Shown one piece after another: positions 1 to 10,309 of a DNA stretch of 64,000 nt. The notes under the pieces were generated by a model. The model was not told where the DNA came from and did no database searches. It worked only from the letters and a program-made list of their open reading frames with translations. The stretch lies in NCBI GenBank assembly GCA_947650285.1, contig CANTFL010000469.1:1-64000 (forward strand). The letters are read 5' to 3'. Position numbers and translations under genes: made by a program. The DNA comes from Hyaloperonospora brassicae. Its lineage: Eukaryota > Oomycota > Peronosporomycetes > Peronosporales > Peronosporaceae. Each line of letters starts with the position of its first letter. Position 1 is the stretch's first letter.

Positions 1-175
1 GGTGTGCTCCACACCAACTTGATCGCGATCACATACCTGATCACTGATCACGATCTCGACCGCTTCCTGATCGTGATCGCCTTGCTGATCGCGGATCACA
101 TGGTGTGCTCCACACCAACTTGATCGCGATCACATACCTGATCACTGATCACGATCTCGATCGCCTCCTAGATCG
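1..175. repeat. GATC-rich tandem repeat, about 101-bp unit
   Basis: The block starting at base 1 (GGTGTGCTCCACACCAACTT) starts again at base 102 and stays nearly identical for about 70 bp before diverging. The unit is packed with GATC and with palindromes such as TGATCACTGATCA. The same unit recurs at 9,830-10,000 in the same orientation and at 45,868-45,977 inverted, so it belongs to the 3' noncoding or LTR part of the old Gypsy family rather than to a host satellite. Confidence 0.8.
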
Positions 176-1094
176 AGATTGCGTTGCTGTTGGCAATTCC
201 TTTCTTGATCGACTGATTGCCAACGTTACCTTTCTCCTCATACCTTGACCTAAGACCGCAGGTCTCAACCTGCTCGATCTGATATCCATTTTAGTCTGAC
301 TGTCCAATGGACGCGATCTGACCAGATGTGGGATCGGGCAGCCAACCGTAAGCTGGCTCGGACATAACGGGAATGCGATCAGTCCCTCTACAGCGAATTT
401 CCACAGTTGCTTTACCACAGTCGTCCCCTGCGCCGTTAGTCGCCACACAGAGATGATCTGACTGCGCACTTATCTTTTCGCTGAATCAGTCCCTCGTGTT
501 AACATCAATTATCCTCTTTTGTTTAATCTTCGTAATCCATTGTTGAAATAGTCTCTATTCTTCTTCTTCTCTTTTACCATGCTCGATCAGGTCTCCCTCC
601 GTCCAGATCGCTCGTTTAAAAAAGTCCCGTGATCTAATGATCGCGATCAGATCTACCACCATCCAGATCGCTCGCGATCAAAATTCGTCTGATCTGATCA
701 CCGCGATCAGATCCACCGATGCTGATCACTGGCGATCATTAATACTGCTAGCCCTTCACCTGCTCAATCACATCGGTAAACCTTCGATTGCCATACTCAC
801 AACTTCTATAGCCTTTCCACATTCCCATACAACCTTTCTGTATGTGATCTGAAGTCCGCGACGTGACCCTCACTCACCCGCATTCCTCTCTTTATGCGAC
901 TGAATCACTTCAAACCGATTCTTTCGCACACGATCACGATCCCATTATTGTATCAACTCTCCACAGTTCAAGTCGGGTTCGTCCACCCACGACGGATCCC
1001 CATACCCCTTCCAATAGACTTTGAGCTGTCGGTGCACCCTGCCATAAAGTGTCCACCGTCCCGATCGCATGTCCGCTATTCTCTACACTTCGAG
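176..1094. other. 3' noncoding part of copy 1
   Basis: No convincing coding. Bases 180-425 align clearly with 10,010-10,255 of copy 2 (both hold CCAATGGACGCGATCTGACC), so this is shared element sequence downstream of integrase. Bases 425-1,090 have no counterpart in copy 2, where the integrase 3' end follows within about 60 bp. Either copy 2 carries a deletion of several hundred bp or copy 1 has an insertion. Open frames here on either strand are short and unrecognised. Confidence 0.6.
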
Positions 1095-2450
1095 CTAGTC
1101 TTCTGCAAGATCGCCTACCCAGCTGTCTTCTGGTAATAAAGCTTCGTCAAAATCAACTCGATCTGCTTCGCTTAATCTCAGTTGTTCCATCGGTCGATCC
1201 GGAAACAGTCGTACGAGTTTTAGCTTCGACACATGTACCACTGAGAATACTTTGTAGGGCGTACCTGCTATTTTTAATCTCACCCCATGATCCCCGCAAT
1301 TGTCGATCACTCGGAACGGTCCGTGCCACATATGTACCAGTTTACGAGCGTACCCCTCCTTCACGCGATCCAGTAATAGCCAGACTTGCGATCCGCTGCA
1401 TATGTACAGCAGATCGCGATCCTGATTGTGCTGATCAGCGCGATCTAAAATTGATTCCTTCAATCGACTATTCACCTTTGCTCTCGCACGTTGATAATGG
1501 CGTTGTATTCCAATCCGCCATCGTCGCGGACCTCGATCTCGCGACGCGGTACTCCCTGGAGGTAACGTGGCTTCCAACGTTGATCGGGAATCCAAACCGT
1601 GGATCAAAAAAATGGTGTGTCACCGCGAATCCGATCATGTGCGGTGTTGATCGCGTATGTCAATCGTTCGGCATGTTCATCCCAATCTCTCAGGTTTTCG
1701 TCCGACACATGCATCTTGATAGCTCTAGTTAACGTCTTAACCTTGCCCTCTAATGTGCCGTTTGCTTGCGGCCTATAAGCCATATTAGCTCGTTCTTTCT
1801 GGCCCACGATCCGATTAAACGTACGAAAGAAATCAGACATGAATCCTGGCTCTTGATCGTGGCGAATTGCTTCACTTGCGCCAAACCTTCTGAATACAAA
1901 TTCTTCGTAATTTTCCGCGATTGTTTGTGCGTTCTGATATGCACTCGCCTTCGCAACCACATATCCAGAGAACAGGTCGACCCAGATCAACAACTCTGTG
2001 GTCCCTTTAAATGATCGCGGCAAAGAAGGAATATGATCCATCGCTAGAATCTGAAAAAGGTACGTCGCTTGTACGTTACCCAGCGAGTTACTTCGATCGC
2101 AGGGGCGGCCTTTACCTGTCTTCCAATCCACACACTCTCCTTCATACCGTTGCACACTTCGATACAAACCTCTACAGTGAAACTTCGCCCTATCCCTCTG
2201 GTAAGTTCGACCTATACCCTGGTGGCCGCCCTCCAAACTGGTATGATAACGATGTTAAAAAAATGTGCTGCAATAGCTCCGGGATCACCAATCGGCCCAG
2301 CTGTACGCAATCTTCTGACTGTGTAGCTGATCTGGGACAAAAAAACAACAACTCGTCCTGATTGACCTCATAGTCCGGCGCGATCAAAGAAAATGATTTT
2401 GTATCCGCTAATGCAATCGTAGATACGTCTCCAGTAAAATAAATCTTCAA
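1095..2450 (-). pseudogene. Integrase of copy 1 (frameshifted)
   Basis: Three overlapping minus frames together cover a Ty3/Gypsy integrase. Frame 2,190-2,450 and the start of 1,604-2,236 hold the zinc-binding region leading into the core. The core contains the first catalytic Asp region in MDHIPSLPRSFKG and WVDLFSGYVVA, then ASEAIRHDQEPGFMSDFF around the second Asp, and a stretch RANMAYRPQANGTLEGKVK that places the Glu. Frame 1,095-1,607 is the C-terminal domain, including WLLLDRVKEGYARKLVHMWH and GPFRVIDN. Breaks near 2,236 and 1,605 separate the pieces. The enzyme would insert element cDNA into the genome; as read it is inactive. Confidence 0.75.
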
Positions 2451-2786
2451 TTCAAATATCCAACTCTTTTCATCCTGCGCTTGTTTGATACGTTTGATTC
2501 GTATCTGTTGTACGATCTCCTTTTACACAATTTGTGGTGAATGGCATCGTCGTCCGGCAGCACGGGTAATCGCAGCTACTCGCATTCTCTGATTCGTCTT
2601 GCGGGGTAACAGCAACTCATCTAGCCGATTGAGAGTCACTAGATCTTGGCGATCTTGGTTATCCATCACTATCCCACCTTTCTCTCTCCGCAGAGCTTCA
2701 CTTTTTATCGATATGCGCTTGCGTTCCAATCGCGTTTCACATAAATGAAATCATGTTGGGGCTAGGATCGGAGTTTCTCCATCGCT

Positions 2787-3593
2787 TTATGTCTCAGCAG
2801 TTGTAGATCTGGCGCCTTGCAATCGATCTCTCCACGTTTTCCTGATAACTAAATTTGAATCTCCACGTATGACTACCCGTCCCCTGGTCTGATTAGTCAA
2901 CAAATCAAAACATAGAAGTAGTTCTCTATACTCTGCTTCGTTGACCGTTAGATCAGGGACGAACTCTGATGCGGCAGCCACAACCTTCCAGCCTGGTAAT
3001 CTCCACACGATCGCGTTGCATGCTCCACACTTTCTCTTCACTCTAGCAGACCCATCAACACTATCCACCCAGAGATTTTCTCCCTCTTCGACCGGAGGTG
3101 GAGGCATACTGATCTTTTTTCGTGCTAGTTTCTTTTGCGCAATCGCGATCAACATCTTATCCACTTCCTGTAGAAGAGTTATATATGCTGCCAGAGTACC
3201 CATTATCTCATCTTCACCCTTCTCACATCGACGGATCTCCAGTTTCCAGTTTGATAACAATGCAGCCCATCGTCCTAATCTCCCATCGAGACCGGAAGAT
3301 TGGAGAAACCAGGCTAAGGTTGAATAAAGCGTCAGCACGGTGATCTCACGAGACACCAGCATGGTATAACATATATCTAGCATCCTTAGCATTGCTAGTA
3401 TCTCCTTCTTCACCATGCCATTATTAAATTCGTTGGGCTTCAGTGTACGGCTTGAAAAAGTGACCGGCCAGTAACCCTTCTCATGTTTCGGCAGCAATTC
3501 CGCCGACACAGTCCACTTGCTGGCGTACACCACAATCTCTGGCGGTCGATCCGGGTGAAAGTGTTTTAAAATGGGTGTAGTCGCTATCTTCAA
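2787..3593 (-). pseudogene. RNase H plus second, archaeal-type RNase H of copy 1
   Basis: A 268-codon open frame with two RNase H-like regions. The first (about residues 15-130) is the usual Gypsy RNase H and its connection (PVTFSSRTLKPNEFN, KKEILAMLRMLDI, GRLGRWAALLSNWKLEIRRCEKGEDEIMGTLAAY). The second (about residues 170-255) reads WVDSVDGSARVKRKCGACNA, then TVNEAEYRELLLCFDLLTNQ and VIRGDSNLVIRK. This matches the D-G-S / E-A-E-Y / G-D-S signature of archaeal-type RNase H. A dual RNase H has been reported for some oomycete Gypsy elements and for plant Tat elements. The usual RNase H has lost catalytic residues (YASKWTVSA where V-x-D-A-S is expected). Confidence 0.7.
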
Positions 3594-3823
3594 TTTAAAG
3601 AAAGTGAACGCGATCGTTACTTTCTTCCAGCGACTCCTGCCTTCTGGATCCTGATCGCCCCCAGCGATTGGGTGTAATTCCTGATCATCCCCAGGGATTG
3701 AGTGCGATTAAAGATCGACCTCAACGATTTGGTGCAATTTCTGACCGACTCCAGGGATCGAGTGCAATTTCAGATCGCTTTTATGAGCAGTATAACGCAG
3801 CCGAGTTTGCCCTGCAACCATCT

Positions 3824-4580
3824 CTATCCTTGGATTGTCATGCGCTCGAAGGACTCATGAAAAACGGCTCTCGGAATTCGTACAGTACTGAGGCGTACAC
3901 TGAAAAGTCTTTGATGAATCGACTGTAATGGTTGTGGCTCCCCAGAAAAGATTGCATCGACCGAAAGGATCGAGGAAATAATATGTTTTTTTAATGATCC
4001 TAGATCCTTTAGGTTCGCTTCTAATCCAGCCAAAGACACTTGGTGACCCAGGTAGTCTACCTTTCGTCGTCCCCAGAAGCTCTTAGCCAGAATGATCGAT
4101 AAATTACATTGATTACACACGTTCAACAATCGTTCCACTTTGCGGTAGAGAGATTTCCACGATGAGCCGGTATCAGTCTATCGTCTATGTATGATCTTCG
4201 ACCAACGACCGACAACTTCATGTTAGAATCCGGTTATGCGTCGGTAAACACGTCGGTAAACACGTCGGTAAGATCTGGTGATTCCGAAGTGATAGTAGTT
4301 GGACGTGTACCAATCCATTAATATCCATATAACGCATTGTCGATCACTCGTTGGTAGATATGCAATGCGTTCTTCAATCCAAACGGCATCCTTAGCCATT
4401 TAAATAGGCTTGATGGTTTAATAAACGCCGATTTTAAATGGCTCGCTTCGTCATTTCAACCACCCAAAAAACACTTCCCATGTCTAAGGAACCGTACCGC
4501 ATGGCTTTATCCATATCCTGAAGCAAGTCGCGGATCAAAGGCATTGGGGTAAACCATCAATCTCGTCAGATGATTCACTC
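3824..4580 (-). pseudogene. Reverse transcriptase palm and thumb remnant of copy 1
   Basis: Minus frame 3,824-4,138 reads CNQCNLSIILAKSFWGRRKV followed by DYLGHQVSLAGLEAN, the RT segment after the catalytic loop. The catalytic Y-x-D-D is visible just upstream in another frame at 4,177-4,191 as SYIDDRLI. Bases 4,200-4,580 hold further broken palm sequence. A triplicated short repeat ACACGTCGGTAA at about 4,249-4,274 interrupts the gene. Confidence 0.6.
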
Positions 4581-4582
4581 GT

Positions 4583-5563
4583 CTATAGTCGATGCATAAT
4601 CGAATAATTTCTCCATTTTTTTACAATCACCACGATCGGTGATGCCCACGGAGAAGTGGACGGGCAAATTATCTGCGCCGTCAATAGTCCCTTGATCAGA
4701 TCAGCTAGCTTCTCGCAAAAGTTGGGAAAGACCGGTCGCACCCTCTGTGCAATCGGGTTAGCGCCTCCAACATCAATATCATAGACCGCTCCACGACCTG
4801 CGAGGGGTAGGGCATTACCTTTGCCAATTAGCAGATAGCGATTAGCCCATATTAGTTGTCGCAACTTCTCTTGATCACTTGACAGTGGCTCGCCTGAGTC
4901 GCCCAATTGAATGTCCTCTAAAGATATCTCGGCCGTAGGTACAACAACTCCCGGTAGGATCGCCATGTGCTGATCGACATCCTCAACATACAACTCTCCA
5001 CTTACGTTACGGTACGTCAATTCGGTAAGCGGTTCCACTCCCGCCTTTTCTTCTCCGATCGCCAAGACGCCATTCCGTTTCACCAGTCGATCGAACTTTT
5101 CCTGTAGCTCACTATCTCTGATCGCACTCCCGTCTATCTGACAGCGGGACTCTCCTTGCAGCAAATCGCTGATACCTCGCCCGATATCTTTTGCGTCGAC
5201 CATCTTTACTTCAGGGTTTGACTCCTCATGTCGACCTTGTGACTGATCACCCCTCCTGAACCCTTGGTTCGTAGCGATCACCAAATAAACTTTCGTTGGT
5301 AGATAATCATCTTCCTCGGGCTGCATACACCGCTGTTCTGTGTCCCTCGCGATCTCGTCAGCCTCATTTCTGGCATGTTTTTGTGGATCACCATCCATGG
5401 TAGAGATCGCGTCTGGATGATCGATGGATCGTTTTTGCCCTCGATTGGGCACCTCGCAATCAATCCTCCTTGTCACGGTCGGCGTCACCACTCTGTTAGA
5501 TTCCTTTGACATGGTTTGCACACGCTCATCGTCTTGCGTCTCGTCATTTGTATGTTCCGTCAA
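4583..5563 (-). pseudogene. Pol linker and N-terminal RT of copy 1
   Basis: A 326-codon frame. Residues 1-180 are a charged linker with no recognised domain. Residues 185-235 (LTYRNVSGELYVEDVDQHMA, then VVVPTAEISLEDIQLGD) are clearly shared with copy 2 at 13,867-14,298. Residues 260-326 are RT fingers: GRGAVYDIDVGGANPIAQR, FCEKLADLIKGLLTAQIICP, STSPWASPIVVIVKKW. The frame then shifts before the palm. Confidence 0.7.
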
Positions 5564-5575
5564 AATTACCTTGAT

Positions 5576-6498
5576 CTATCTTTGATCGCTCTTCATAGCG
5601 CGATAATTGCTTTCACTCTCGTCTATATGGTGCATCAAATCTTGTTCGATCACGTTTTGATCAGGTTGTAACCTGTCAGCACGGCAGTCGTTCGGCTCTT
5701 TTTCTATCTTCACTTCTTGGCGTTTCAAAATCTTTCTCGGCGTAGGATATGATCGCTGATCACCCAATGGCCCTTCATACGTTTGCGGGTGAGACTTTTT
5801 GTTCGATCAGTTGTAGCCTCGAACGCTAATGTCTGCCACTCATTACAACGTCGCTACCCCACAGACACGTACCCCTACGATCGGGGTATCGTGTCCGCTA
5901 CCATCCACAACCCTAACGGAGTTTCCCAGCGTAAAATTACCTCGCGGTCACATAGATTTGTGAGCTGTAGATAGTTGATCCTGCCAGGCCCGGTAGTCAC
6001 AGTTGATACCCATTCCACGTCTCGTCTAACCCACAGTTTAGCTCTTGGTGGCGCGATACCAATCCTCACTTTTGTTGGTTTCTCCAACCGGTATTACCAC
6101 GTGTCGATCATTCAGGTTGATCACTTGTATGGTCTATCTATATAGTGGCTTAAGCCCCGCTAGACCAATGCGGACTTCATTGGGTAGACATAGCGTTCCG
6201 TCCGCTGGGTCCCAGCAAATCCCGCCGGAATCACGAAATCCATACCCAGTATAGCCTCTTGACCGACTTGATCACCGAACCGTACGTCGCAATAATACAC
6301 TAGTGAGCCGTCCAATGTACTTTTGATTTTCGTCCGCCTAATTGTCATGTATGCGTTCTCCCCTATGCCCGCACATTCTTGAGTCTGGCTTTCGTCGATT
6401 ATGCACCCTACCTTACGAGCAAAGGTGTTTTCGATGATTGACACTTCAGCACCGGAATCAAACAGCAAAGTGGCCTTCTTATTATTGATCTTGATCAT
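5576..6498 (-). pseudogene. Retroviral-type aspartic protease region of copy 1
   Basis: Frame 6,160-6,498 contains ATLLFDSGAEVSIIENTFA with the active-site D-S-G-A, and GDQVGQEAILGMDFVIPAG, the second conserved strand. Continuation in another frame (5,875-6,087) has KLWVRRDVEWVSTVTTG and NLCDREVILRWETPLGLWM, also seen in copy 2. Frame 5,576-5,767 is a charged tail. The protease would mature the Gag-Pol polyprotein as a dimer. Confidence 0.75.
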
Positions 6499-6702
6499 TG
6501 CTTTCGTTTGCTTACAACATTTTTACAGGGTTTTGATATTCACAATACCCACGTGATTTCCCTGGTAAGAGATCGAGCTCCATCTTCACGGCTGATCGAG
6601 TGTAATTATCAATTCGTTGCACACTTGAAATCTCCGGAACACAAGATTAATCAATACGTATATTAGCGCTCGGCTAGGCCTGATCGTCAACTTCTTGATC
6701 CT

Positions 6703-7592
6703 TCACCTGTTTGTCAACGAATGCATATATGCAGAGCCTAGAACGCTCGGCTCGTACCAATTCCATCCTGGCCAGCATCCTAGTCTAACATCTCCTCCGC
6801 CTCGGACGGAAACATTTTTGCGTGCTTGGTAGGCACATACCATTGGCTCATCGAATTGTAAAACTTCTTCAAAGTGCACTTTCAACTCTCATGCACTTTT
6901 CCACATACTGCACACGCGTAAAAACACTTGTCCGATGGATTTCCTTTACGCCCGCACTTCTGGCAGGTCAATCGCTTCCATCAACCACGATCATTATGCT
7001 TGATCGATCCACGGTGAGTGCACGGTTTTGATCGGTCTCCGTGATCGCGTAACTCCTCCCAATCAGCTTCTTCATGCGGCATACGATGATCTTGGTTTGA
7101 TTGCACTCGAGTGGGGACGGTGGTCGCACGAACCTTGCGATAGTCAACGTCATCTTCCGATCTTTATGAATCCGACTCCGAACTGCTGCTTTCGCTTCCC
7201 AACCTAATTGCTCGTACCGCTCGGCTAGATTTTGACGGTACCTGATCAGCATGAACTTTTGATCGCTGATGAAATTTGCATGGTCCCATCGGTATCTTCG
7301 TGTATCGATTTTCCATGCGCTGATACGCACACAACGTTTCTTCCATGTCATCGGCATCCGACAATTGCAGTAGAGCTAATTGTTTTGCCAACTCGCGATC
7401 ATCCAGTGTAGAAATAAAATGCTCCACATGTTCACGCCTCGTAGCATGTCTTCCCTCTCCATTCGCGACCTTGGCTCGGATCGCTGCCCCATTCAATCGG
7501 TGTAAATACTCCAGCGGGGTTTCATCCGGTCGTTGGCGCGCGTGGTAATACTGTCTGGAATTCGATACATCATATCCTCCATATTGTACCAT
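6703..7592 (-). pseudogene. Gag C-terminal half with zinc knuckle, copy 1
   Basis: Frame 7,164-7,592 has the Gag pattern YYHARQRPDETPLEYLHRLN followed by HVEHFISTLDDRELAKQLAL. Downstream, at about 6,895-6,975, another frame reads TCQKCGRKGNPSDKCFYACA then CAVCGK: a Cys-rich knuckle with Asn where the usual CCHC histidine sits, then a second C-x2-C. Copy 2 has the same double knuckle at 15,640-15,800. It probably binds element RNA during packaging. Several frameshifts. Confidence 0.7.
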
Positions 7593-7842
7593 TATAACTT
7601 CCAGCAGATCTTCCCACGTGCGACGAGTAGTGCGACTCAGCTGAATGTGTCTATTTCTGTGCCGGTCCCGTCAGTAGATCACCGAACACCAGGCACTTCT
7701 CTTCTTCTGGTACCTTGTCCGTTAGGAACGCCGACTTGACTTTGCTGGTCCAGCTTCGGGCGTGGTCATCGTCTCGGTCTCTTCCATTGAATTCCTTCAG
7801 CTCGCCGATCACCGAGAAACGGATACGCTAAGGAGACGACCC

Positions 7843-8505
7843 TTAATTTATTGCCACTTCTGCAGGCGCAATTAATGTCCGCCTCGGGCCTTCCTGCTCC
7901 GATTCGTACATGGTAGGTCCACCGTGATAGCTAAAGTCTGATTGACCTTGACGCGATCCGACCGACTCCATCTCCACATCCGGAAAGTATGTATCTCGCG
8001 CTCTTGGAATCTTGATTGCTTGACTTGGGTAGATCGCTTGATAGGCTTGACTCCTCTGCCTCGGTTTTAATCGCTCCATTGCGTTGTCATTGTAGGACAG
8101 AAGATGCTCTTGTAAGACCACTGCGTCATCTCCGATGGCGCGTATAGGTACCGATCGCGGTTCAGCCCTGATTACTTTGGCGCGATCATGCAGATGAGCG
8201 GAACCACTGAGACCTAGGGACATCCGTTGAATGCCGATCGAGACGTCTGAGACGATCTGGGATTCCACTAAGGGATATTGCGACGATCCGGTGTAGTATT
8301 TCGTCGTCATGTCCGCGATCATGGTACTCGCTTGATCTTGGATCTTGGCTTTGCCTGCGAGAGGGATCATCTTCTCGTACAGCGATCGGCATGCGCAGGT
8401 AATTTGATCTTGATCAAAATCTAACAACATTTTCTTATCGATCATCTCCGCCACGAATCCAGCTTTATGCAAAAGTCGCATGATTCTATAGATTACTTCC
8501 AGCAT
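7843..8505 (-). pseudogene. Gag N-terminal half, copy 1
   Basis: A 220-codon frame with helical sequence (LEVIYRIMRLLHKAGFVAEM, KKMLLDFDQDQITCACRSL). It sits between the leader-proximal Gag start (about 8,984) and the Gag core. Assignment rests on position and on matching short segments in copy 2 (17,206-17,400, LKALWHIINLLTETGITAGM); no standard Gag motif is visible. Confidence 0.5.
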
Positions 8506-8738
8506 GTTCGATGCACTTGCCGGGGTCGATACCGGACCTTAAGTCTCGTCTATCAGCTCTAGCTTCAGTAATTGGAGTACTGGGTCGTTTGATTAGAGAT
8601 TCTTAAGCATCTTCCACTCGTTCATCGTGGCCAGCTCTTCATATTGCCATTCTTCTATCTTGATCTCTTATTTACGAACTTGAACGGCTTCGGGATCTTG
8701 TTCTTAACTTGATCACGTTGATCGGGCTCGGTCGTTGT

Positions 8739-8984
8739 TTATTTCACCCTCACAGACCTCGTTAGATCTTTTCTCGAGATCGCGGGTGTGACTTTGGGCA
8801 ACTTTTGCTCGGTTTTAACCAATGGGTTTTCAAGCTGCGAACCACACTTTGTAGCACGATCCGCGGTGGTCCCCGAAGGGACCTCAGGAGGGGGTCGAGG
8901 TTTTTCTTTCAAACTTAGCGATCGATTTTCCTCGTTTATTATCTGTCTGTAGAGCCCCTTCCGGAACTCTGGTGAGATTAACAT
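8739..8984 (-). pseudogene. Gag start region, copy 1
   Basis: Frame begins MLISPEFRKGLYRQIINEEN. A homologous, separately decayed frame lies at 33,326-33,514 (containing KEENQLHDLKESPQ), which is how the displaced 5' end of copy 2 was recognised. The ATG at 8,984 lies about 100 bp inside the presumed primer-binding region, a normal distance for Gag. Confidence 0.5.
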
Positions 8985-9122
8985 TATACAGACTCACGCG
9001 TCTGTGGAGATTCCTTTGCCTTTTGAAGCTTCAATCCCAGGTTCAATTTTTATCTTCACATCTTTACCCAGGGAATCACGGCGAATTCACGAGTCACCAG
9101 AAGATCCGGGCACGCGCACCAT

Positions 9123-9800
9123 TGTGGTGGAGTGGTGATCGCTCTTTTGAGTAGTCGAGCCCAACTCTTCACTGACGCCCGGAAGACCTAATAGCGGAGG
9201 GGGTGCTCCAATTCCGTGTTCTTGATAGCCTTCCTCACCTCGTGTACCCATCGGTGGAGCGGGTTGCACTATTGAAAGTGCACTCGTGTCAATGGAAAAC
9301 TTGACCGTGTTTGCGATGGGGTCGAGGTTCGATCACGGTGTGGAAATCTTCACACCACGATCAGGGTTGGAGTGATCACGTGGAATTCGTCACGCGATCA
9401 CTTTCATGATTGTTGAGTTCTCGATATGAGTCACCCTGATCTGTAACAGATCGCCTTTTCTAAATGTAGACCTAGATTCGCGAGCCTTCTGACCACTTAA
9501 GCCGTCTCGCGATCTTAGGTCCTTACCACATAGGGTTTTCTGCGTCCAGTCGCAGTTCGAGTGTCGTTTGAGAGATCTTGATCCCTGGCCGAACAATCCT
9601 AAGATATCACTTGATTAAAGTATGTAAATTTAAACTTGACGTCGGGTGGCCAATGATCCACCCGGAGGAGAAGTCGACACGTGTACTTTGAAGAAAACTG
9701 AACTCTTTAAATGTTAATTAATAAAACCCAACAACCCTATACCTATCTTCATGTCTTGGACATCGTTTGCCACATGTCGCTCTCTCTAGACGGTAGCGAT
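9123..9800 (-). repeat. Presumed 5' LTR of copy 1
   Basis: At 9,119-9,123 a CCA is followed by TTGTGGTGGAGTGGTGATC; the same junction occurs at 33,617-33,622 in the 5' part of copy 2, preceded there by a tRNA-like tail. The following approximately 680 bp (GCGAGCCTTCTGACCACTT, GGAGAAG..GAC.CGTGT) align with 33,620-34,210. The outer end is not resolved and grades into GATC-rich sequence shared with the 3' end of copy 2. Confidence 0.45.
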
Positions 9801-9829
9801 CATGTACCTGCGTGGCCCACACCTAATAT

Positions 9830-10000
9830 GCTTGTCTGATCGCGATTACATACCTGATCACTGATCACGATCTTAATCGCTTCCTGATCGTGATCGCCTT
9901 GCTGATCGCGGATCACATGGTGTGCTCCACGCCTACTTGATCGCGATCACATACCTGATCACTGATCACAATTTCGATCAATATTCACGATCGCGATCGA
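9830..10000. repeat. GATC-rich tandem repeat at the 3' end of copy 2
   Basis: Two diverged units matching the repeat at the start of the window; both contain ATCACATACCTGATCACTG or a close variant, and GGTGTGCTCCACRCC occurs once between them. Same orientation relative to the element as in copy 1. Confidence 0.75.
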
Positions 10001-10309
10001 CTACTTGATAGAGATTGCCATGCTGACCCCAATTCCTTTATTGATCGACTGACCGCCAACGTCACCTTCCGCCTCATGCCTTGACCCAAGATCGCAGGTC
10101 CTAAAATGCCTGATCTGATATCCGTTTTAGTCTAACTGTCCAATGGACGCGATCTGACCAGATGTGAAATCGGGCAGCCCATCGTTAACTGGATCGGACA
10201 TACCGGGAATGCGATCAGTTCCTCTACATCGAATTTCCACAGTCACTAAACCACACTTTTAGCTTTTTTCGTTAACTTGGATTCGTCAAAACATAGGCGA
10301 TCCGCCTAC
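10001..10309. other. 3' noncoding part of copy 2
   Basis: No coding seen. Aligns with 180-425 of copy 1 up to about 10,255 and then runs directly into the integrase 3' end. Confidence 0.6.

Larger units (their letters stand above)
1..9800 (-). mobile_element. Old Ty3/Gypsy element, copy 1 (GATC-rich family), decayed
   Basis: Read on the minus strand from about 9.1 kb down to 1 kb the order is Gag, zinc knuckle, protease, RT, RNase H, second RNase H, integrase: the Ty3/Gypsy order. Every domain is broken by frameshifts and stops. The 3' end runs off the window at base 1. It is homologous throughout to copy 2 (9.8-17.66 kb plus 33.3-34.4 kb), which is independently decayed. The outer boundaries are uncertain because no clean pair of LTRs or target duplication could be defined. 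Confidence 0.8.

Noticed and set aside
1..203. CRISPR-like regularly spaced repeats
   Set aside because: Only two diverged 101-bp direct units without spacers; part of a retroelement.
1049..1732. 227-codon plus-strand frame
   Set aside because: It is the mirror of the minus-strand integrase, with no motif of its own; copy 2 does not keep it.
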